Program-made: the position numbers and the translations under genes
The notes under the pieces: generated by a model
The model's input: the letters and a program-made list of their open reading frames with translations, nothing else
What the model was told of the DNA's origin: nothing
Database searches by the model: none
Source: JADYZU01 sp964540965
GTDB lineage: Bacteria; Pseudomonadota; Alphaproteobacteria; Rhodobacterales; Rhodobacteraceae
Reading direction: 5' to 3'
DNA: 24,018 nucleotides
Assembly (NCBI GenBank): GCA_964540965.1
Contig: CAZIOT010000027.1
Location: 1 to 24,018, forward strand
Part shown: positions 1 through 8,379 of the stretch, in pieces
Layout: each line of letters opens with the position of its first letter
Position numbering within the stretch: position 1 is the first letter of the stretch

Positions 1-83
1 TTCGTCTCACTCGCATGCGCAATGGCCTGGCTCGCCTAAATGAAGACGCCCTCTAACCGTCAGCTGATTTGTGCAACAAAGTC
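1..83 (+). mobile_element. Right end of an IS5-like insertion sequence
   Basis: The first 56 bases carry a short frame from position 3 that ends ...RNGLARLNEDAL with a TAA at 54-56. This is plausibly the C-terminus of a transposase. Right after it, 61-83 contains the terminal sequence atttgtgcaacaaagtc. The right end of the second IS at 3932-3948 reads atttgtgcaacagagtc, and the bases before it also match (tctaa, cgt, agctg). The two copies are therefore related but not identical, and lie in the same orientation. The rest of this element is outside the window. That it is a right end is seen by comparison with the second copy; that the short frame is transposase is inference. Confidence 0.7.
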
Positions 84-296
84 CGTCGCCGATCAGATCG
101 CCGGTGTAATAGGCCGTCATCTGCCGATAGCTTAATCCGGGGGGCGTTGGTGCGGCGGTCGGGATGCCGAGTGTTGCTCCGGCCGGCAGGCTGGGCGCAA
201 GGCCGGGTCCCCGTGCCTGTCCAGAGATTGGCGCCGCGATCAGGGCGGTGGCCAGCAGGGCAGATGTCGCGATGGGCTGGGTCGATGATGGTTCAT
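84..296 (-). pseudogene. 5' fragment of a SphA/phenol-meta-pathway-type outer membrane protein gene
   Basis: A strong Shine-Dalgarno (ggaggag, 301-308 region) precedes an ATG at 294-296 on the minus strand, but that frame stops after 18 codons. Reading from about codon 5 in the neighbouring frame gives a signal-peptide-like stretch (ATSALLATALIAAPISGQA) followed by LPAGATLGIPTAAPTPPG and LSYRQMTAYYTGDLIGDG. The last part resembles the mature N-terminus of SphA-family/'meta-pathway of phenol degradation' outer membrane transporters. A single missing base near 279-285 would join start and signal peptide. The frame then runs into the IS end at 83, so the rest of the barrel is absent. Such proteins import aromatic substrates, which fits the monooxygenase cluster upstream on the same strand. 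Family assignment rests on about 60 residues. Confidence 0.5.
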
Positions 297-469
297 TTGG
301 TCTCCTCCGTTGAAATCGTCATTGCGGCAGCCTGCGGCGTCGCCCGGACATGGCGCGGCAGGCCGCTGCCAGGGCGCGGCGATGGTCAGCCGGTATCTGA
401 AGCCTGATGCGATGGCTTGCCGGGCGCCTCGACGGTCAGCACGCCGACGGTTTCGGGCGCGAACGCAGA
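297..469. other. Intergenic spacer between araC-type gene and outer membrane protein fragment
   Basis: These 173 bases hold the Shine-Dalgarno of the outer membrane protein fragment and presumably its promoter. I see no convincing small gene and no terminator with a T-run here. Confidence 0.4.
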
Positions 470-1426
470 CTATTCAGGGTCGAAATAAAGCGCGCGATAG
501 TTTGCCGGAGACATGCCGGCCTGCGCCTTGAAGGCGCGGTAAAACGATGTGTAGGACTGATAGCCCAGATCATTCGCAATCTCCTGCAAGGTCCGATCGC
601 CGTGATGAAGCAGGTCCTTGGCTCTTTCGATCCTGACCAGATTCACATAGCGCATCGGCGCCATCCCCTTGGCGATGCGAAAGCCGGAAAACACCGCCGC
701 CCGGCTCATCCCGGTGATTGCCGACAGATCCGGCACCGACCAGTCCCGCTGCGGCGCTTCGTGGATAGCGCGCAGGACCAGATCCATCCGCGACAGCATG
801 TTCCGGCTTGGGGTTCCGTCAGCGCTGTCCCGCTTCTGATGCCGGAAGCGGTCAACCTGCAAAGACAGCACCTCGACCAGACGGCGGACGATGCTCTTGG
901 AATAGGTCGACGGAGGATCGCGTTCGGTTTCGGCCCGCAAAGCCTTGATCACCGGCATGGCCTCGGCCCAGAAATCGGTGCTGCCGGCAGGGATCATCAG
1001 GAAGGGCTGGCCGATTTCCAATGTCGGCGCGATGGCTGCGGGCATCCGCCCGATCAGCAACTGCGCCTGATCCTTCCCGACACCGGGCGCCGCGGCGAAC
1101 CGGCCGACAAAGGACGGCCAGTCGCTGACAGTGCCACCCTTCCCCGCCCGATCAGGCCCCGCGCCATGCAGCCGGTGAGGCCGGCCCCGCAGCAGGTTCA
1201 GAATGGCGGGGGCGGCAACCTCGATCCGGCCCACCTCCTGCATCTGAAAGACGATCCGGCCCTGCAACAGGACGTAAAGAAACACATCGTCGGTTTCCTC
1301 GACACAAAGCGACCACCGTCCACGCGGCGCGACGACTTTCAGAAACCCCTGATGAGGGATCGAGAATTTGGCGCCATGAAACTCTGTTTTCGTGTCCGGC
1401 ATATCCGCAACAACTACGTCCCGCAT
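470..1426 (-). CDS. AraC-family transcriptional regulator
   Basis: A 318-residue protein with a cupin-like N-terminal sensing half (LYVLLQGRIVFQMQ, APAILNLLRGRPHRL) and a C-terminal AraC DNA-binding domain in the last ~100 residues. Both helix-turn-helix units are visible: WSVPDLSAITGMSRAAVF and TLQEIANDLGYQSYTSFYRA, followed by the signature AGMSPANYR. It follows the flavin reductase with 11 bases between stop and start on the same strand, so it probably belongs to that operon and controls it or the adjacent outer membrane protein gene. The effector is likely an aromatic compound (inference from context). The frame is open further upstream, but that part overlaps the reductase gene; ATG at 1426 was chosen for this reason. 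ATG at 1402 (MPDTKT) is an alternative start. Confidence 0.85.
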   Translation of the reverse strand: MRDVVVADMPDTKTEFHGAKFSIPHQGFLKVVAPRGRWSLCVEETDDVFLYVLLQGRIVFQMQEVGRIEVAAPAILNLLRGRPHRLHGAGPDRAGKGGTVSDWPSFVGRFAAAPGVGKDQAQLLIGRMPAAIAPTLEIGQPFLMIPAGSTDFWAEAMPVIKALRAETERDPPSTYSKSIVRRLVEVLSLQVDRFRHQKRDSADGTPSRNMLSRMDLVLRAIHEAPQRDWSVPDLSAITGMSRAAVFSGFRIAKGMAPMRYVNLVRIERAKDLLHHGDRTLQEIANDLGYQSYTSFYRAFKAQAGMSPANYRALYFDPE

Positions 1427-1437
1427 GCCCCAGTCGC

Positions 1438-1953
1438 TCAGGCTTCCGCAGCCGGCTGAACCTGGGCATATTTCCCACCATAGAACAGCAACGGAGATTG
1501 TGTCACGCCACCCGTGACGACCCGCAAGACCTGTCCCACGATCAGGGCATGATCCCCCATCCGGGTGACGGCGTATTGCTGGCAGCAAAATGACACCAGC
1601 GCACCCGGAATGATACCGATCCCGTCCTCGTCCTGCTGCAACACCTGATCCGGCAGATCGCAGCCTGCGCGTCCGGCATAGTGCTCCGACAGGTGCCGGT
1701 GATCCTCGCCCAGCACATTGATGGCGAAGCGGCGCGCATCGCAGGCATCGGCGAAAGAGCGGGAATTGTTCCGAATAGCCCAGGACACAAGCGGCGGATC
1801 GAGAGACAGCGAACAGAAGGAATTGACCGTCATGCCAAGCTGTTCGCCATCCGCTTTCGGGAAAGTGACGACCGTGACACCGGTTGCGAAAAGCCCGAAG
1901 GCTTTCCGCAGTTCCGAAGGCGCGAGGTCGGGTTTCTGCGTGAGTTGCAACAT
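1438..1953 (-). CDS. Flavin reductase component of a two-component monooxygenase
   Basis: A 171-residue member of the flavin reductase-like (FMN-binding split barrel, HpaC-type) family, full length for the family. Typical features are RKAFGLFATGVTVVTF near the N-terminus, GMTVNSFCSLSLDPPLVSWAI, FAINVLGEDH in the middle, and GDHALIVGQVLRV towards the end. It uses NAD(P)H to make free reduced flavin for a partner oxygenase. The partner is the gene immediately upstream, whose stop lies 12 bases before this start. The substrate of the pair cannot be read from the sequence. Confidence 0.88.
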   Translation of the reverse strand: MLQLTQKPDLAPSELRKAFGLFATGVTVVTFPKADGEQLGMTVNSFCSLSLDPPLVSWAIRNNSRSFADACDARRFAINVLGEDHRHLSEHYAGRAGCDLPDQVLQQDEDGIGIIPGALVSFCCQQYAVTRMGDHALIVGQVLRVVTGGVTQSPLLFYGGKYAQVQPAAEA

Positions 1954-1965
1954 CGCACCCGCCGC

Positions 1966-3210
1966 CTACATGGCCTCGGGGGCAGGATGGCCAAAGGCCA
2001 AGGCGCCCCAGTTGCGCCATGTGCGGTCGTAATCCAGCACGTAATGGGTCCGCAGCATCGAGATATCGCGGTAGATCCGTTCCAGCGTGCTGCCATTGCG
2101 CGCGCCGCTGCTGCCCGATGACAGAAAGACGATCTGGATGGATTGGAAACTCAGATCGACGACCTGCTGCACGTCGATCCCCGCGCGCCGAATATCGACC
2201 TCGGGGAAACCATCGGGATCGTCCACGGCTGCCGCCCGGTCGATCTGTTGTTGCGAGACGCGATAGAGCAGCGCCTCGGCCGCATCGACCAGCGAGGTCG
2301 CCTCGGCCATGCGGCGGTGGATCTTCTCCGAAGCATGGAATTCGGTGAAAGGCGGGAAGGGCTGCCTTCTGCTGCGGGCGTAGTCGTCCAGAAAATCCAG
2401 CGCCGCACGGGCCAGACCCACGGCAACGCAGGCAAGTTCCAGAAAGAAGACCGGCCCGTCAGGCGTGCGGTAGAAGGGGTTCGACACGGTGCCATAGCCC
2501 GGCACATTGCTGCGCCGCGCCAGATCGTCCAGCGCCAGAACGCGATGGCCGGGCACGAACAGATCGCTTGCCGTCACCCTGACCGACCCGGTTCCTCGCA
2601 GGCCAAGCGTGAACCAGTTATCCGTCTGGCCAAGATCCTCGGCGCGCATGGCGACCATATGGGCGCGCGGCGGCGCGCCCGGCTCGAGCAGCAGGCAAAC
2701 CGCGCCTAGCCAGTTCGAGATCTGAACCCCCGAGGCGTAATCCCAGTTGCCATCGACCTTATATCCGCCCTCGACCGCAGTGATGGTGCCGGTCGGCTGA
2801 TAGATCAGCGGCCAGCGCAAGTCGCCGCTGTCGCCATACATTTCGATCTGCGCGGCTTCCGACAGGAAAGTGGCAAAGAAATTATGCGCGGCATTGAAAC
2901 ACAGAACCCAGCCCGCCGAGCCGTCGCCACGCGCGATTTCGATCATCGCCGCGACAAAGGTGTTCAGGTCGAATTCATAGCCGCCGAACCGGCGCGGCTG
3001 AAGGATCCGATAGAAGCCGGCCTGCTGGAATTTCTGGTTCATCTCATCCGAGATTCTGCGCGAGTTCTCCATCCCGGCGCTGGCCTCGCGCAGAACGGGC
3101 ACCATGTCCCTTGCGCGCTGCACGATTTCCGCCGCCGTCAATGTCGGCTCCGGAACGGGAATGGGATTGCGGCCTACGGCAGTGGCGGTTCGGGCCGGAT
3201 TCGAATGCAT
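1966..3210 (-). CDS. Group D (acyl-CoA dehydrogenase-fold) flavin-dependent monooxygenase
   Basis: A 414-residue protein with the acyl-CoA dehydrogenase-like fold used by two-component aromatic hydroxylases such as HsaA, DszC and Acinetobacter p-hydroxyphenylacetate hydroxylase C2. Visible landmarks are FQQAGFYRILQPRRFGGYE in the N-terminal helical domain, IARGDGSAGWVLCFNAAHNFF, the beta-domain segment GYKVDGNWDYASGV, and GLRGTGSVRVTASDLFVP. The C-terminal helical domain ends with STLERIYRDISMLRTHYVLD. It would take reduced flavin from the next gene's reductase to hydroxylate an aromatic or related substrate in the cytoplasm. ATG at 3210 is preferred because AAGGAG lies about 7-8 bases upstream. 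An in-frame ATG at 3234 is possible but lacks a good ribosome site. An IS begins 118 bases upstream of the start and may have altered the promoter. Confidence 0.85.
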   Translation of the reverse strand: MHSNPARTATAVGRNPIPVPEPTLTAAEIVQRARDMVPVLREASAGMENSRRISDEMNQKFQQAGFYRILQPRRFGGYEFDLNTFVAAMIEIARGDGSAGWVLCFNAAHNFFATFLSEAAQIEMYGDSGDLRWPLIYQPTGTITAVEGGYKVDGNWDYASGVQISNWLGAVCLLLEPGAPPRAHMVAMRAEDLGQTDNWFTLGLRGTGSVRVTASDLFVPGHRVLALDDLARRSNVPGYGTVSNPFYRTPDGPVFFLELACVAVGLARAALDFLDDYARSRRQPFPPFTEFHASEKIHRRMAEATSLVDAAEALLYRVSQQQIDRAAAVDDPDGFPEVDIRRAGIDVQQVVDLSFQSIQIVFLSSGSSGARNGSTLERIYRDISMLRTHYVLDYDRTWRNWGALAFGHPAPEAM

Positions 3211-3328
3211 CAGCAGCTCCTTCAAATGCGTCATGTCGCGATGGTAGCCAAGGCCTGAAACCAGCAACATTGCCGCGAATCTGAATCCGTCGCCGAAACG
3301 TGCCGCTGCGGTGGTTCTTGCGTGACGG

Positions 3329-3948
3329 GGCTCTGTTGCACAAATCCTGTCAGGGATTCATGTTGTGAATCCAGCATGATAGCTGGGGTGGATGAGTAGA
3401 CCGAGCACTCCGCCCTGCCGAACACTGAACTGGCCCGCGTATGACAAGGCGCTCAAGCGTCGCGGATCTCTGACGGTGTGGTTCGACCCTGACATGGCTT
3501 GGGCGGCGGAGCCCGCTGGCAAGCGTGGGCGACAGCCCGTCTGCAGCGATGCTGCCGTCCAAACCTGCCTGACGATGAAACTCCTGTTCGGCATGGCGCT
3601 CAGGCAGACGACAGAGTTCGTTGAGAGGCTGTTGCGGTTCGTTGGCCTGGACTGGGATGTGCCTGACTTCAGCACCCTGAGCCGTCGTCAGAAGACCCTT
3701 GCCGTGAACATCCCGCATCGGGAGTCGCAGGGTCCGTTGCACCTCTTGATCGACGGCTCCGGTATCAAGGTCGAGGGAGAAGGCGGGTGGAACGCCCGCA
3801 AGCATGGGGACCAAGACGTCCCGTCTGCCGCAAGATCCACATCGGGATCAATGAGGAAGCATTGGAGGTTCGGTCAGTCGAGGTCAGGGGATAACTCTGT
3901 CAGGGGATGGGGGCAGTCTAATCGTAAGCTGATTTGTGCAACAGAGTC
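3329..3948 (+). mobile_element. Internally deleted IS5-like element (620 bp)
   Basis: Bounded by imperfect inverted repeats: ggctctgttgcacaaat at 3329-3345 and atttgtgcaacagagtc at 3932-3948 (16 of 17 positions complementary). At 620 bp it is well short of the roughly 1 kb usual for this family. It encodes a broken transposase, so it could move only with help from a full copy. The flanks (gcgtgacgg on the left, gcgtcgatc on the right) show no clear target duplication, which suggests that the right flank was replaced by a deletion or recombination after insertion. A 7-bp inverted repeat (3354-3360 / 3366-3372) lies just inside the left end. Confidence 0.85.
3392..3921 (+). pseudogene. Frameshifted, internally deleted IS5-family transposase
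   Basis: Starts at ATG 3392 and reads as an IS5-family DDE transposase for about 140 residues: YDKALKRRGSLTVWFDPDM, MKLLFGMALRQTTEFVE, GLDWDVPDFSTLSRRQ, and LLIDGSGIKVEGEGGW with the first catalytic Asp. At the G-run 3806-3809 one G appears to be missing. Adding it gives KHGGPRRPVCRKIHIG, and the restored frame continues IHIGINEEALEVRSVEV. The gene then jumps to the last few codons (GAV, TAA 3919-3921), so the middle and C-terminal part with the second Asp and the catalytic Glu is lost. A 10-bp direct repeat (gtcaggggat at 3883 and 3899) sits next to the probable deletion point. Confidence 0.85.
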
Positions 3949-4829
3949 GCGTCGATCTCTACGACGAAATGGAGTTCGTCGCGCCCGAGGTGGGCGAGGG
4001 GTGGAAGGCCCGCGGCATCGAGGACGATGCCAAGGAAAAGCCGCGGGCCGATCACGGCGGCGCCCCTCTCCACCACCTCGATCCGCGCCGCCGCCAAGGC
4101 GATGAACGAGGAACTGGCCCGGTCCGGGCTTGCCGGCAAGGTCTCGGGTCGCCTCGTAGCCGGGTTGGTCAACTCGGCGGGGATCCCCATTCAGGGCCGC
4201 CAGCACGGCGCCGGGATCGAGGTGAACCCTGCTGCGCCGGATGGGGTGCTGGGTGTGTCGCGGCACGAGATCGTCCACGCCCTGCGCGACGCCTCGCTCT
4301 GGGGCCAGCCTCACGGACCGTTCACGCCTGAGGAATGGAAGGAGCTGGTCGCCAATGCGCGGGCCGACAAGGCGGTGATGGCCCTCATCAACCGCGACTA
4401 TGCCGATCTGGACGCGGCGGGTCGGATCGAGGAGGCCGTGGCCGAGAAATACCGCCTTCGGGCACAGGGCGAACCCGTGACGCCGGGACCGGCCGATGGC
4501 GCCATCGCGCGGGTGTTCCAGAACATCAGGGACTTTCTGACCGCGGTCGCCACGGCATTCCGGGGCGCGGGCGAACCAGCCGCCGCCGATGTATTTCAGC
4601 GCATTGCCTCGGGCGAGATCGGACGGCGAAGCGGCCGGAAGCAGATGGCCGCGACCTCAATGAGGAAATACCCCGCCGCGAAGGATCTATCGTCCGTAGC
4701 CCGGATGGTCCCTCCCAACGCGCGAAACGACGGCGGGGCAGAGACGAAGATACTCTGGAAGCAGGACGTTTTCAATGGCGGCGCCGAGTCTCGCAATGCC
4801 GCGTCCGGCATGGCCTCGCCTGCCGATGT

Positions 4830-5300
4830 CGACACCGATGCGTTCCGCAGCTGGTTCGGCGCCAGCGCGGTGGTGGACAAGGACGGCAATCCGCTGGTCG
4901 TGTATCACGCAACAAATGCGGATTTCCCGGCCTTCTCGCCCAAGAAGGGCGGCAGCAACACCCGAGATGTCGGCGGCAGCCCGGAATCGGTGAAAGCCTC
5001 GAAACTCGGCATCTGGACCAACGATCGCGATGTTGCGCGCGACATCGGCGCCTCCATCACGATGCCGCTTTACCTGTCGATACAGAACCCGGCTTCGGTC
5101 CGGCTGGGCGACCTGCTGGACATGGCAAAAACCATGTCCGCGCGGCAACTCAAGGCCGCCTTCGTGCGCGACGGATATGACGGATTGCGCGTGGCCGACG
5201 ACGAGTTCGGCGGCTGGTCCTGGGTGGCGTTCGAGCCGACGCAGGTGAAGTCCATCGCAAATCGCGGCACCTGGAACCCCGACGATCCCCGGATCATGGA
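4830..5300 (+). other. ART-PolyVal ADP-ribosyltransferase domain within the polyvalent remnant
   Basis: The pattern FRxWFGxS...VVYHxT...FxxF...G.WTxxxxxAxxI...YLSIQNP...DGYDGL...VAFEPTQVKSI is the standard ART-PolyVal signature, read in a single uninterrupted frame. The His of YHAT and the C-terminal Q-V-K-S motif are present. The domain itself therefore appears intact although the host gene is broken on both sides. The domain family was described in surveys of polyvalent proteins of phages and conjugative elements; its target is unknown. Confidence 0.72.
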
Positions 5301-7370
5301 ATCCCGCATGCCCTCCGGTCCCGCGCCGCGCGACAATGCCGGGCGGTTCCGCCGCGCCACGTCATGGGTGCGCGACCTGCCGCTCCGGTCGAAGGTGGTG
5401 CAGAACTTCGACCGCAAGACCTTCTTCTCGGACCTGATGACCGATGCCATGGGCGGGGCAGGGGGTGGGATCAACCTGCTGTCGCTGGTGCCGCTGCGGC
5501 CGCTGCTGGACGAGGTGGGCCGCACCATCCATTCCGCCCGCGGATTCCTGCGCGCGAAAGAGGAAATGGACGCGGTGCGCAACGACTGGCAGGCCCGCAC
5601 CGACAAGACGGCTCAGGCATGGATCAAGCTGAACCGCAACGGCAAGGCCGAGAATGCCGCGCCCATGGACCTGATGCACCGCTCGACGCTTGCGGGCCAT
5701 GATCCGTCCAAGCCGATCGACGAAGAACCCTACAAACTGGCGCGCAGCCGCCTGCGGCAATATGGCCCGGAATCGCCCATGGGCATCTGGGCGCGCAGGA
5801 CGCTTGAGGACGAGGCGCAGGCGCGCGACACGCATGCCCAGCTTCAGACCGAGTTCGAGGCGCTGCCGCCGGCGTATCGCGACATGTTCCGGGCGGTGGC
5901 GGCCGAATACGATGCCATGGCGACCGAGTTCGAGGCCGCTGTGGTCGAGAACATGCGCAAGGCCGGCGCCGCCACGATCCGCCGGGCCGAGCGGGAACAC
6001 CGTGCCGAGTTGCGCCGCATCGGGGACGAAGGGCTGACCGGCAAGGACCGATCCGCGGCGATCAAGGAGGCGGACGGGAAATTGGCACTGGCAAAGGCGC
6101 GCGGCGGTTGGGCCCTGTGGTCGCGCATCAACGGCCTGCGGGCCGAGTTCGAGAGCAACCGGCTCAAGGGCGTCTATTTCCCGCTGTCCCGGCACGGCAA
6201 CTATTTCGTGATCGCGCGCGATGGCACCGGCAAGGTCGTGTCGTTCTCCAAGGCTGAAAGCCGGGCAGAGCAGCGGCGCATCGCACGGGCGCTGGAAAGC
6301 GATGGCCTCGCAGTCGAGACGGGCGTGATGAGCGACCGCGACGCGCTGCGCAGCCAGGTCGCCCCCACTTTCGTCGCCGATGTCATCTCGCTTCTCGGGG
6401 ACACGCCGGGCGTGGACCACCGGGTCATGGATGCGGTCTGGCAACGCTGGCTCGAAACCCTGCCGGACCAGTCGATCCGCACCAGCCGTATCCACCGCAA
6501 GGGGCGCGCCGGCTATGACCGCGATGCGCTGCGGTCGTTCACCAACCACATGTTCCATGGCGCGCACCAGCTCGCGCGCCTGAAGCACGGCATCGACCTT
6601 CAGGAATCCGTGGCCGAGGCGGAAGCCGAAGCGGCCAAGGCATCCGACCCCGAGCGCGCCGGTCTGGTCGTGAACGAGCTGTCGCGCCGGCTCGACTTCA
6701 TCATGCAGCCGACCAATGCACCGATCACGGCGCGACTCTCGTCGCTGGCCTTCATCTGGTATCTTGGGGCAACGCCGGCATCCGCGGTGGCGAACATCTC
6801 GCAAACCACGGTCGTCGGCCCGGCGGTGATGGGCGCCCGGTTCACCAAGCAGGGCGTGACCGGCGCGGCGACCGAACTTGCCAAGGCCATGCGCGACGTG
6901 ACGGGGCGAATCCTGCGGGACTTTGACGGCCCGAACGGCGTTCTGGCATCGAAGCGCCTGACCGACGAGGAAAAGGACGCGCTGCGCGAGGCGGTGCGGC
7001 GCGGCACCATCGACAAGACCCAGGCGCACGATCTGGCATCGGTGGCCGAAACCGGCATCGAATACAACGGCCGATGGGAATCGGTGATGCGAGTCATCGG
7101 CGGCATGTTCCACAAGGCCGAGGTGCTGAACCGCACCGCGACCTTCCTTGCGGACTATCGCATGGCCCGCAAGGATGGGCTTGTCCCCGATACGGCGGTC
7201 CAGGCCGCGGCCGACCTGACGTGGAAAACCCACTTCGACTACCAGAACACCAGTCGTCCGCGCGTGATGCAGGGCGATTGGGCCAAGGTGTTCCTGACCT
7301 TCCGGCAGTTCACGGTGAACATGCTGTTCCGCATGGCGCGTGATCTGCACCAGTCCTTTGCGGGCGAAAG

Positions 7371-7402
7371 CCCCGCGGCGCGGAAGCCCCGCGGCGCGGA
7401 AG
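7371..7402 (+). repeat. Perfect 16-bp tandem duplication causing a frameshift
   Basis: The unit ccccgcggcgcggaag occurs at 7371-7386 and again at 7387-7402. Sixteen is not a multiple of three, so the duplication shifts the frame. Deleting one copy gives AGESPAARKETRTQFTALTLSMMAHAGIKG, joining the two halves of the polyvalent protein seamlessly. Confidence 0.92.
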
Positions 7403-8379
7403 GAGACCCGCACGCAGTTCACGGCCCTTACCCTGTCGATGATGGCTCATGCCGGAATCAAGGGGGTCTGGGGCTACGGGATCATCACCACGCTTCTCGG
7501 ACTGTTCTTCGAGGGCGGGGATGATGATGTCGATCGCTACCTTCAGGACATGCTTCTGGTCGAGGGCGATGGGGCGGGCGCTGCGGCGTGGAACTATGGC
7601 ATGGGCATGGTCCTGAACGGCATCCCCGGTCATGTCGCTGGCGTCGACCTGACAAAACCGGATCGGGATGCCCAACCTGTGGTTCCAGGACCATGACCGC
7701 GAGGCCGAAAGCGGCGAAGCGTGGGCGTCCCGGGTCGCGACCGAGGCGCTTGGGCCCGTCTATGGCATCTTCGAGGGCGCCGCCCGCGGGGCATGGACGG
7801 CGATCTATGACGGCAACCCGTGGCGCGGTCTGGAAGCGGCCAGCCCGAAGGCCATTCGCGACCTGATGCGCTCGGGCCGCTATGCCGCCGAGGGCGTGAC
7901 GACGCGCAACGGGGATCCGATCAACGAGGACACGTCATGGGCCGATGTGGTGCGGCAGGCCATCGGGTTCACCCCGGCTGCGGTCGCGGAACGCTTTGAC
8001 GCGAACAGCCGCATGATGAACCGGCAGAACCGGATCGTCGATCAGCGCAGCGGCATCATGCGGCGCGTCGGCGACCGGATCATGGCGGGCGAGGCGATCC
8101 CGGCTGACCTTCTGGACGAAATGCGCGCCTTCAACCGGGAATACCCGATGTATCCCATCACCTCGGACAGCATCCGTCAGTCCGTGCGGTCCCGCCAGAA
8201 CGCCAGCCAGCGCAACGAATTCGGTATCGCCCTGAATCCGCGTCTCAACGACCTGCTGCGGGGCGAGGAAGCGCCGCTGGTCTATGGGGCCTGACCAGTG
8301 ACGGACTGGATCGGGCCGCGTTGACGTGTTGGGGTGCGGCGGACGCAGGACGCGCAGACCTCCATGAGTTCGGTGCGTG

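Larger units (their letters stand above)
3949..8294 (+). pseudogene. C-terminal remnant of a giant phage polyvalent (PLxRFG-type) protein with zincin and ADP-ribosyltransferase domains
   Basis: About 1,440 codons remain of a gene that normally encodes a far larger virion-associated protein; its 5' part is replaced by the IS ending at 3948. In frame 1 from about 4035 there is a zincin-like motif HEIVH (4264-4278) followed by FTPEEWKELV and RIEEAVAEKY. Next is an ART-PolyVal-type ADP-ribosyltransferase domain (about 4830-5300): FRSWFGAS, LVVYHATNADFPAF, LGIWTNDRDVARDIG, DGYDGL and VAFEPTQVKSI. A long helical region follows. The end (GFTPAAVAERFDANSR, AFNREYPMYPIT, SIRQSVRSRQ) matches the C-terminus of PLxRFG-domain phage proteins. 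Two lesions break it: a 16-bp tandem duplication at 7371-7402 and an extra base at 7654-7659. Removing both restores one frame to the TGA at 8294. The first ~90 bases after the IS read better in frame 2 (LYDEMEFVAPEVGEGWKARG), so another frameshift may lie near 4020-4060. Such proteins are thought to be injected with phage DNA and to act on host targets. Confidence 0.8.

Noticed and set aside
1427..2020. Upstream extension of the AraC frame to a 516-residue protein
   Set aside because: The extension is antiparallel in quality: arginine/glycine-rich, without similarity, and fully overlaps the flavin reductase gene on the same strand.
5362..7422. 686-residue open frame on the minus strand
   Set aside because: Shadow of the polyvalent phage gene in GC-rich DNA; the plus-strand frame carries recognisable domains, the minus-strand one does not.
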